From JACMQX01 sp044225675 (GTDB taxonomy: Bacteria; Pseudomonadota; Gammaproteobacteria; Burkholderiales; Burkholderiaceae_C), in the NCBI GenBank assembly GCA_044225675.1, contig JBGAIH010000042.1:1-35871 (forward strand): a stretch of 35,871 nt of DNA. Reading direction: 5' to 3'. The translations under genes and the position numbers were made by a program. Under the pieces are notes generated by a model. That model saw only the letters and a program-made list of their open reading frames with translations. It made no database searches and had not been told where the DNA came from. This document shows positions 29,218-35,871 of the stretch, in pieces; position 1 is the first letter of the stretch; each line of letters starts with the position of its first letter.

Positions 29218-32200
29218 TCTATAAAGGACGGGGTCAGGCACAGCGTGCATCTCGCCGCGCCCGCTGCGTACTTCCACTTGAATGTGAAGCAAGCACGGGT
29301 TCCTGCTGTCAAGATATGGCAGGTTCTTGCTGTCAATTGCCACAATCGACAGCGGCGCTTTCACGGAGCCAGAGGCGGAGGAACTCGATGTCACGGCGGG
29401 AGGGCTCGATGGCATCGAGACCGATACACCCGATCGCGTTGGCGGTGCCGCCTCGTCCGACTCCTCCTCGTCCTCGTCCTCGTCCTCGTCCTGGGTAGAC
29501 GCCGCTGCCGGTGCCCTTATCAAGGGTGGTTCGCCAACCTCGGGGACAGGGATCGTTTCATCGTTGGTCAGACGGGACAGTATCGGCGCCTGGTTCAAGG
29601 CTGGGTCCACCTGGATGTAGAAGTGGATGGACTCGGCCGAGTGCGCTTGCTCGAAGACCTGGAAAGCCTCCTTTTCAAGAGCCTGGTAGATGGCCGGATC
29701 GATCGGAGGGCGTGCCGCGATCACGAGAGCCCTGTCGCCGGATTTCCGATCCGTCACAACATGGCTCAGCCGGAGTGTCGCCTCAACCACATCCTCTTGC
29801 GGATGCTGCGGGTCAAAGGTGGTGAGCTTGAAGCGACTTCCGGTCACGCATTTTTGTGCGAGAGACCGTATCTCAGACATCTGGATGGTGGGTGTCGGGA
29901 GGGTGCGGAACTCATGTCCTTCGAAAGCGACTTTAGTCCACTTGTTGGCCTTCAAAACCGTGCCGTCCAGCCTGGTAATGTCTTCGTACGGTCGAACTTC
30001 GACGCACGATGACTTGGACTTGATGGGTCCCAAGGTGTCTTCTTCCTCGGGCCAGTCGTATGGAAAATCTGGGATAGTCACCTCCGAGAGATCAACGGCA
30101 ACCCCGTCCATCGAAACCGGTATTCGGTCCCTGACGTAGGCTGACATCTTTGTATCCATCAGCAGTGGGGGGCGGCCGGTGACGAAATTCCCCTCTCGCG
30201 CGGAAAGAAAGTGCAAGGGCACCCAGTAAAAGAACTTGTAGCCGAGATCGGGTGTGTCCGCCGTGCTTAGATATGCGCTGAGCCATGGCACAGGCTGGTG
30301 GCTGCCGATGCCCGCATGTTCATTCTCCCCCGCGCTAGGGTCCTTCAGCAAGACTGCATCGACCGATTCGCCACCGGGGGAGGTCAGCCGGATGTCCGTG
30401 GGCTCAAACACCTGAAAGACACTCATGTCGTTGCCCTGGAGCGAGGTGTCGGAAAAGCTCGCATCCAGCGTCTCAAGGCTGATCCAGATCAGCCCTTCTC
30501 CGTCTTGCCCGGCAGGGGGAGAGGTGATGTATGGCGTGAGATCGTGCGGCATGTCCGTGCCGGAGGCAATGGCGACGTAAGCTACACCATCACGCACGGT
30601 GGAGCGCGCCAGGATGAAGACCGGCGCACCCTTGATATCGAACCTCACTTCGTCCCCGGGTCGCGCCTTCAGACAGCTCGCCAGAACTTTGTTGCGCGGT
30701 GGGAGATGATGGAAAATCGGGTCCACGATGGCATAGACCTCTTTCCGCTTGTTGGAGCTGTGCACCTTCGATGTCAAAGGGGGCAAGCCTTCGAGAGAAC
30801 TGGTGTTCCTGCCGACCCCTTCGATCATCAACACCATGCCCACGTCATCTATGTCCCTTTCATAGACCAGTCGATCCCACATCACACTGGGAGATCCGCC
30901 GTCACGGCCAGCCAGTTCGCCCTTTTTGTCCGAGACTGGAGTGGAGGACGGATACGCGTTCAGCCGGCGGAGCTCAACGGTCTCGAGCGCCAGCACATAC
31001 ACATACGAGCCACTGGTCGTGCGGTAGCTGCACTTGCTCGCGTCGATCCGAGGCGCCGTTGTGGCATTCGGGCTTCGCGGCAGTGGCGTCTCGGAGACTC
31101 GGGACGTGCCTGGCCTCAGAAATTCCACGACTTCCTTACTAACATTTGTGTCGACCATGTCCAAGGCGTGGGGGCCGGCTGGCGACAGCGCTTTATCCAA
31201 TAGCTCGATGTTTCTTTTCGCCAACCTGTCCTTCCAGGTCTGATCGTTCATGACATGGGCCAGTCCCGCCAGACCCAGAGCAACAGACGGGCGCGTGCCA
31301 GGCGTTTTGACGGCAAGCAGGCCGCGGCTCAGATCAACGTTGAGCAAGGTGACCTCTCGTGTCTCGGTATCGGCGATCTCAGCCGATCGCAGGCGAAGGA
31401 AGACGCTGTGGCCGACAAAGTCAGTGAGTTCCGAGTCCAGGAGTCTCGTTGTCCTAGGGGGCGCAGTTGGACGGAGTTTGCCGAGGCTGGTGAGACTTCC
31501 GGGGGAGGGCCCTTCATGCAAAGGGGCGATATGGCCGGGCATGTGACTTTGCGAGGGCACAAGGCGCTTCGTCTCCAGTCCCAGCTTTTTCTGGGGGCGG
31601 CCCAAGAGGTCGCCTGACTCTGCGTCTCCCTGCGCAAGCGGGGCCGAGGAGTCGATGCTGGTGCGGTTGCCAGTGGGGAGTCTGTCGTCACGAAGCGCAG
31701 TGAAACGGATCGGCTCGGTTGTGGCCGCCCCAGGAAGCGTCCGGCTGCTCAGCTGCGGCATCGACGAGGACGTCGTGCTGGTTTTGCTGTCACTTGAAGG
31801 CGCCTTGGGTTGGCCCGAGGCCATACCCTGGTTCCGGGCGATGGCGTGCCAGATTCTTGCAGGCATCCACGCGAGGTCACTCCAAGTATCGAGGCCCGAC
31901 CTCTCTTGCTCCGAGGGGCGTGCGTACTCCACATCTTGAATCGTGACGCGTGCGGAGGATGAAGCAACATCGACTCTTTCAACGAGATACTGTTCTTCAG
32001 GCACGGTGCTCGTACTGCCCTCGAAGGGCGCTGTCTTCGTCAGCCCGGTAAATCGAAGCTTCCCTTCAGAGATCGCAATCTCTTTGGACCGAGTCGGCGT
32101 TGTCATTGTGACCGCTTCGGTCGGCTGTGCCGTGGAAGCCCCCGGGGTGGTTTTGACACGACGCTGTGAGGGGGCCGCTGTGGAGGAGGGGGCGCCGGTC

Positions 32201-32724
32201 GCCTGCGGGCTACTGCGCTTTCGGCTTGATGACGGGCCGGACGAATACCTGATCTGTGATCGCACGACGTCGGCGGGAATCCAGGCGGTGTCTCCAGAGA
32301 CCTGCATCCCTTCACGATCTTCGACGCTCGCCTTGCCGAACATTCTTCCCGCGAAGGAGACGTTGTGCGAGGACGAGCTGCTGTCGAAGGTCACCAGGTA
32401 GTCGGCCCGAATGAATGTCAGGTTCTGTCCTGACATGACCGGGATGGTCGTGCCTGGCGCAAAGCTCGGCCGTGCCTGGGAGGCACTGCGCGAGGTCAGC
32501 GGGGTGCTGGCGGGCGGCAGGGGTTGCGACCTCAAGCCAGGCAAGCGGGCAAGGGAGGGTGGCGCGGGTCGGGGCAGCAGGCCTGGCGTTGCGACGGGCG
32601 TTGTCTGCGCATGAGAGGTGACCGAGGATGAGGAGGTCGAGTCGGAACGCGCGGGGCGATGCGTAGCAGAGGAGGGGCTGATGGACATGTTGGGAGACGA
32701 TGAGTCAAAGATGTGGAACAGCAT
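29014..32724 (-). CDS. Large modular Ser/Pro-rich protein A; possible secreted effector
   Basis: 1236 residues, no signal peptide or membrane segment, no family recognised. The first ~90 residues are Ser/Thr/Pro-rich. A module with YLV at 109-111 and WIPA at 148-151 recurs with YLV at 246-248 and WMPA at 286-289, so it is an internal duplication. Short basic runs (SSRKRSS, SQRRVK) lie between the copies. The centre is beta-rich, with motifs such as CLKARPGDEVRF and LIWISLETLDASF that recur in paralogue B. An acidic run of alternating Asp/Glu precedes the conserved last ~100 residues, which end in a Ser-rich tail. Length, composition and the presence in this genome of a type III chaperone suggest an effector, but nothing proves it. 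The start may be 32724 or the ATG at 32691; neither has a clear ribosome binding site. Composition is lower in GC than purL. Confidence 0.75.
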   Translation of the reverse strand: MLFHIFDSSSPNMSISPSSATHRPARSDSTSSSSVTSHAQTTPVATPGLLPRPAPPSLARLPGLRSQPLPPASTPLTSRSASQARPSFAPGTTIPVMSGQNLTFIRADYLVTFDSSSSSHNVSFAGRMFGKASVEDREGMQVSGDTAWIPADVVRSQIRYSSGPSSSRKRSSPQATGAPSSTAAPSQRRVKTTPGASTAQPTEAVTMTTPTRSKEIAISEGKLRFTGLTKTAPFEGSTSTVPEEQYLVERVDVASSSARVTIQDVEYARPSEQERSGLDTWSDLAWMPARIWHAIARNQGMASGQPKAPSSDSKTSTTSSSMPQLSSRTLPGAATTEPIRFTALRDDRLPTGNRTSIDSSAPLAQGDAESGDLLGRPQKKLGLETKRLVPSQSHMPGHIAPLHEGPSPGSLTSLGKLRPTAPPRTTRLLDSELTDFVGHSVFLRLRSAEIADTETREVTLLNVDLSRGLLAVKTPGTRPSVALGLAGLAHVMNDQTWKDRLAKRNIELLDKALSPAGPHALDMVDTNVSKEVVEFLRPGTSRVSETPLPRSPNATTAPRIDASKCSYRTTSGSYVYVLALETVELRRLNAYPSSTPVSDKKGELAGRDGGSPSVMWDRLVYERDIDDVGMVLMIEGVGRNTSSLEGLPPLTSKVHSSNKRKEVYAIVDPIFHHLPPRNKVLASCLKARPGDEVRFDIKGAPVFILARSTVRDGVAYVAIASGTDMPHDLTPYITSPPAGQDGEGLIWISLETLDASFSDTSLQGNDMSVFQVFEPTDIRLTSPGGESVDAVLLKDPSAGENEHAGIGSHQPVPWLSAYLSTADTPDLGYKFFYWVPLHFLSAREGNFVTGRPPLLMDTKMSAYVRDRIPVSMDGVAVDLSEVTIPDFPYDWPEEEDTLGPIKSKSSCVEVRPYEDITRLDGTVLKANKWTKVAFEGHEFRTLPTPTIQMSEIRSLAQKCVTGSRFKLTTFDPQHPQEDVVEATLRLSHVVTDRKSGDRALVIAARPPIDPAIYQALEKEAFQVFEQAHSAESIHFYIQVDPALNQAPILSRLTNDETIPVPEVGEPPLIRAPAAASTQDEDEDEDEEESDEAAPPTRSGVSVSMPSSPPAVTSSSSASGSVKAPLSIVAIDSKNLPYLDSRNPCLLHIQVEVRSGRGEMHAVPDPVLYRGRFKDDITGQESVVIAVPTHASAQTHDAVKSAGVLRTTTAKHQHFDVTEYHLLGRSSDDSSGFSSST
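29462..29494 (-). repeat. Hexanucleotide microsatellite coding for an Asp/Glu run
   Basis: Four perfect tandem units of TCCTCG (29465-29488) plus imperfect flanks; on the coding strand they give alternating Glu-Asp codons in protein A. Because the unit is six bases, slippage would change the acidic run by two residues without a frameshift. Confidence 0.85.
32262..32401. repeat. Direct repeat, copy 1: N-terminal module of gene A
   Basis: These 140 bp are identical base for base to 35732-35871, the last bases of the window, so the match probably continues outside. They encode the first YLV/WIPA module of the large proteins. Confidence 0.95.
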
Positions 32725-32820
32725 CCATCGCGTCCCAGGGGGCGGGATGGCCCGCTACGCGATGGTGATCAGACAGCTGAGCGATGCTATCTGCGGGATA
32801 CCCGCTTCTGCCCTATACGT

Positions 32821-32862
32821 GGGTCTTGCCGGACGTCGTCGCTGCGGCGTCCGGCAAGACCC
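32821..32862. other. Perfect 15-bp inverted repeat between the two large genes
   Basis: GGGTCTTGCCGGACG and its exact complement CGTCCGGCAAGACCC (32848-32862) surround a 12-nt centre. A very stable hairpin results on either strand. No T run follows on either side, so it is not a standard intrinsic terminator, although it lies between the end of B and the start of A. It directly abuts the purL relic. Confidence 0.8.
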
Positions 32863-32915
32863 GCCTCTCGATGGTGGAGGTGATCTGGCGCAATGCGCGG
32901 CGCTGGGTGGGGTGA
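32862..32915 (+). pseudogene. purL 3' relic with an internal 107-codon deletion
   Basis: Read on the + strand, the codons give RLSMVEV directly joined to IWRNARRWVG and a stop. In intact purL these two pieces are at 28603-28623 and 28945-28977, and the missing part (28624-28944) is exactly 321 bp. The relic differs from purL at four bases, all in synonymous codon positions. It is too short to be functional. The downstream 36 bp up to the end of gene B also match the spacer after the real purL. Confidence 0.9.
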
Positions 32916-33155
32916 CAGGGCGTGCGCGCGCCGCGCCGCGTATTTCAACGGTTACGTGCTGCTGGAAAACCCCGATGAGTCGTCGCTGCTGCGTCCGAGG
33001 AGGTGGTACTCCGTCACGTTGACACCGTCCATCGTGGTCGTCGTGGTTCGGAGAACACCGGCAGATTTCACTGCATCATGAGTTTGCGCACTCGCGTGAG
33101 TCGGCACGGCGATGACGACCGACTCCTGACCTGTGATGTCATCTTTGAAGCGGCC
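32883..33155. repeat. Direct repeat, copy 2: purL relic tail plus 3' end of large gene B
   Basis: Counterpart of 28945-29217; identical over 32940-33019 and 33039-33155, with a divergent 19-bp block (33020-33038) between them. Confidence 0.95.
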
Positions 33156-35871
33156 CTCATAAAGGACGGGATCAGGCAGCGTGTGCATCTCGCCGCGACC
33201 GCTGCGTACTTCCACTTGGATGTGAAGATAGCACGGGTTCCTGCTGTCCATGTACGGCAGGTTTTCATGGTGAATCGTCCCAACCGAAAGGTGCGCTTGC
33301 GTGGAGCCAGACACGGCCGAACTCGATGCGATGGCCGACTGGCTCGATGGCATCGAGATTGATGCGCTCCCTGCCGGGGGCGAAGACTGTGCCTTGAACG
33401 CAGAGTGGGTTGCGTCGTCGACAGGGTTCTGGTCTCCACTCTGACTGCGGGCGCGGGTTTCATCACGTCCATTGTCCTCGCCAGTGGATTCGTCCGAGTC
33501 CGAGCTGGTCAGCGCTCTCAACTCCGCTGCCATTGCTGGTATGAGATAAAAATGCTGGGAGGTGATGGGCGATCCAGGGCCGGTGAACAGTTGCTTGCAG
33601 TGGTGCAAGCGAGCCCTGCAGATTCTTGCTAGGTCAGGTGTTTCTTCAGAGGTTTGAACCAGGACGGTGTTCCATTGAAACCCAAAGTCTGTGCCCGTAA
33701 GCAGGTCATCAAGATCATCTATGGTCCTGCCGCTGTCCAATCGTACCCAGTCAGGCAAAATGCGTTTGTCAAACATGACGTCATGATCGAAGTTGAACAG
33801 AAACGTCGCTTGATGGCCCGCAACCAGAATCTGGTCTCCGGTTTGAAGATCTTCTGGTTGCACAATCGGAGGATATTCAGGGTCCAGGTGGCCCCAGCGC
33901 AGCGACGCGAGGGCGTAGGGCATTTCATATATGTGACGGTAGGTGGTCGGAAAAGATTTGGCGTATTGGGAGTTGACGAATCGGCTCTCGTAGCCCGCGA
34001 ACCACGGTATGGGCTCATGGCTTCCCAAAGTCACATGGTTTTCGGATGCACAATCGCAGGAATCAATCTTGACGGAGAGAACGACAACAGAACGTTTTTC
34101 TCCAAGTCGCGAGACGGTGTGGGCATCGAGTTGCTCCCCCCCGGTGTGTTTCAACCCGTCCCGAACTTGATTGAAGCTTGCGTTGAGCTTGGCCAGGCTG
34201 ATCCATTTGAGCTTGTGATCCCTTTCTCCTGGGTGTGGTGGAGCCACCTGATGTCCCAGCAAAGCTTTCGGAAGTGCCCGATACGGGGGAATCGCCACAT
34301 AGCCGACCCCTCCACGCACGGTGCCTCGACTCACAGGAAACTCTCCCCCAATGCCGTCGAACCGCACGTCGTCACCAGGTCGCGCACGCAAGCAGGCGAG
34401 AAGCAACTCCTGGCGGGGCGGAAGCGGAATGCTGAAGGCGGGGTCGATCTGGTGGGTCGGATAATCCGGGGTGCCTACCACCCCCAGCAGGCGTGGAATG
34501 CTGCTGTCTCCGTTTCCCCGTGGATAAGGCTCGATATTGAATATCCCGGAGTCTCCGACAAGCACCTTTCGGTCCCAGAGTACGATGCTACGCTCCGTAG
34601 GGGCTTCGCCGAGTTCCTGAATGCTTCTGTCAGAGATGCTCTCCCTGAGGTCTAACGTCAGGCCTAATCTCCTGGGCCGGGCGCCCTGTGCAACTGCGAT
34701 CTGGGCGGCCTCCAGGTTCACCGCATAGTGGTAGGTCCCCTTTTCGCTCCTGTACCAGCTGTTTTTCCACCCTATCCCGTACTCTGGTGATTCCGCCCTC
34801 GTCAAGGCCAGTGTGCCGCCGGCACGACGCTGGGGCGTGGTCCCCAGGAATTTTTCCACGATGCCAAGGGAGTCGCGGATTCCTGGAACGCGGGCTACCA
34901 GTCCCCTGAATGCCCAGCGATCGACGGCGTCCTGAGCACGCCTGGCAATTTCCTGGCCACATGACCGAGAGCCCAGGTAGGCTAGGTCAATGCTCCACTC
35001 GGCCGAAGCAAGCTCGACGGTGCTGCGCTGGGTGTCGACATTGAGGAGCACCGCGTGGCCCACGGCGGCGTTTCGCAGCGTCACTTGCTGGCCCAGCCAG
35101 TAAGGAAGCTGTTGGGCCGTGGGGTAGTCAAGACCGTGGGCAACGGTCGTGCCGGGTATCAAGCGGGGGCTGGACCCGTCATCCACTGATTCAGTTTCTT
35201 TGTGAAGGACGCGATTCACCATCGTGATGGCAATGCATCCCTTCTCAAGCTCTCGCCCTTCCGATTCCGGCATCTGTCCGTTCAGCGTCCCCGTTCTGGT
35301 CAAGGTGGCGCCACGATTCAATACGAGTTGGTCGCCGCGAAATCGGATGAACTTCGCAGTCTCGCGGGACTGCCCAAGAATGACCTCATCGCCTGTTCTC
35401 AGGAGCCCGCGCGCCTGTTCGATCGACTGAAATGGGCGTCTCGACTGTGCAGGATCGTACATTCGAAAAGGGTCCGGCAGTTCGGCAACCAGCAGCGTAT
35501 GGCCGCTCGGAATGAAACTCTCCGCCGAACGAGTTTGCTCGTCCCGCTTGCTCTTGCTGGGATAGCCGAAGCTGTCCGTCCGCCGGGCTGGCCGAGCCTG
35601 TGGATCGGGAGTGTCTCGGAAGTGCTTGTATGTCGGGAACGGGTCATCTGTCATGGAAGACACGTCGGTTGCCTGCGCATGACGGCGCTTGCGACTGGAG
35701 GACGGACCGGCCGAATACCTGATCTGCGACTGCACGACGTCGGCGGGAATCCAGGCGGTGTCTCCAGAGACCTGCATCCCTTCACGATCTTCGACGCTCG
35801 CCTTGCCGAACATTCTTCCCGCGAAGGAGACGTTGTGCGAGGACGAGCTGCTGTCGAAGGTCACCAGGTAG
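32952..35871 (-). CDS. Large modular protein B, paralogue of A (N-terminus beyond right edge)
   Basis: The frame is open through the right edge, so at least 972 residues are here and the true start is outside. The visible beginning (YLVTFDSSSSSHNV..., the WIPA module) is identical in DNA to gene A, and the last ~100 residues are nearly so. Between them the protein matches A only loosely: LLNVD, a Ser/Tyr-rich strand pair before a WDR motif, CLRARPGDDVRF, LKWISLAKLNASF and GSHEPIPW recur in the same order. Short TGDQILVAG and TGDEVILGQ segments suggest repeated small beta modules. SSRKRRHA after the first module is a basic cluster. No second YLV/WMPA copy as in A was seen. Function unknown; same considerations as for A. 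Confidence 0.75.
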   Translation of the reverse strand, partial: YLVTFDSSSSSHNVSFAGRMFGKASVEDREGMQVSGDTAWIPADVVQSQIRYSAGPSSSRKRRHAQATDVSSMTDDPFPTYKHFRDTPDPQARPARRTDSFGYPSKSKRDEQTRSAESFIPSGHTLLVAELPDPFRMYDPAQSRRPFQSIEQARGLLRTGDEVILGQSRETAKFIRFRGDQLVLNRGATLTRTGTLNGQMPESEGRELEKGCIAITMVNRVLHKETESVDDGSSPRLIPGTTVAHGLDYPTAQQLPYWLGQQVTLRNAAVGHAVLLNVDTQRSTVELASAEWSIDLAYLGSRSCGQEIARRAQDAVDRWAFRGLVARVPGIRDSLGIVEKFLGTTPQRRAGGTLALTRAESPEYGIGWKNSWYRSEKGTYHYAVNLEAAQIAVAQGARPRRLGLTLDLRESISDRSIQELGEAPTERSIVLWDRKVLVGDSGIFNIEPYPRGNGDSSIPRLLGVVGTPDYPTHQIDPAFSIPLPPRQELLLACLRARPGDDVRFDGIGGEFPVSRGTVRGGVGYVAIPPYRALPKALLGHQVAPPHPGERDHKLKWISLAKLNASFNQVRDGLKHTGGEQLDAHTVSRLGEKRSVVVLSVKIDSCDCASENHVTLGSHEPIPWFAGYESRFVNSQYAKSFPTTYRHIYEMPYALASLRWGHLDPEYPPIVQPEDLQTGDQILVAGHQATFLFNFDHDVMFDKRILPDWVRLDSGRTIDDLDDLLTGTDFGFQWNTVLVQTSEETPDLARICRARLHHCKQLFTGPGSPITSQHFYLIPAMAAELRALTSSDSDESTGEDNGRDETRARSQSGDQNPVDDATHSAFKAQSSPPAGSASISMPSSQSAIASSSAVSGSTQAHLSVGTIHHENLPYMDSRNPCYLHIQVEVRSGRGEMHTLPDPVLYEGRFKDDITGQESVVIAVPTHASAQTHDAVKSAGVLRTTTTTMDGVNVTEYHLLGRSSDDSSGFSSST
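35732..35871. repeat. Direct repeat, copy 2: N-terminal module of gene B
   Basis: Identical to 32262-32401 up to the window end. Confidence 0.95.

Noticed and set aside
29465..29488. Phase variation by the TCCTCG microsatellite
   Set aside because: The unit is six bases, so length changes keep the frame; on/off switching is not expected.
30298..31203. 301-codon + strand frame inside gene A
   Set aside because: Antisense to a continuous 1236-codon frame whose paralogue B conserves the - strand protein motifs.

Overview
The window reads as GC-rich chromosomal DNA of a beta-proteobacterium, most likely order Burkholderiales, family Comamonadaceae (Acidovorax/Variovorax type). The basis is the protein style and the run dapC-dapD-PilU-type ATPase-dapE-prmB next to smc-zipA-ligA. 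This placement is inferred from family knowledge, not from a search. No rRNA, tRNA, CRISPR array or insertion sequence was seen.

Layout. 1-567 (-): 5' part of an exported, proline-rich protein running off the left edge. 982-1641 (+): 1-Cys peroxiredoxin. 1744-2114 (-): two tiny, translationally coupled genes. 2277-10288 (-): a small hydrophobic protein, an ABC-F ATPase (yheS type), prmB, dapE, a PilU-type ATPase, dapD and dapC. Many of these joints are ATGA or TGATG overlaps, so this is a tight operon with three lysine/diaminopimelate genes around a twitching-motility ATPase. 10506-17283 (+): smc, zipA, ligA (chromosome organisation, division, DNA ligation). 20078-20617 (+): def. 20569-21147 (-): OmpA-like domain protein. 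21369-24818 (-): map then glnD. 24937-28977 (+): purL.

Two accessory segments interrupt this housekeeping DNA. (i) Between ligA and def lie a 680-residue protein of unknown family and, 13 bp downstream behind a perfect AGGAGG, a 164-residue acidic protein that reads like a class I type III secretion chaperone (CesT-like). I interpret the pair as a type III effector candidate with its chaperone. (ii) Beyond purL are two very large, Ser/Pro-rich, modular paralogues on the - strand: 1236 residues complete, and more than 970 residues running off the right edge. Their first and last parts are identical at DNA level over long stretches while their middles have diverged to weak protein similarity. 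Between them sits a relic of the 3' end of purL carrying an exact 107-codon in-frame deletion. This implies that a unit 'purL tail + large gene' was duplicated or inserted.

The most promising new biology is this set of three large unknown proteins: an effector-chaperone pair, and a mosaic tandem family parked at the purL 3' end that may also be secreted effectors.
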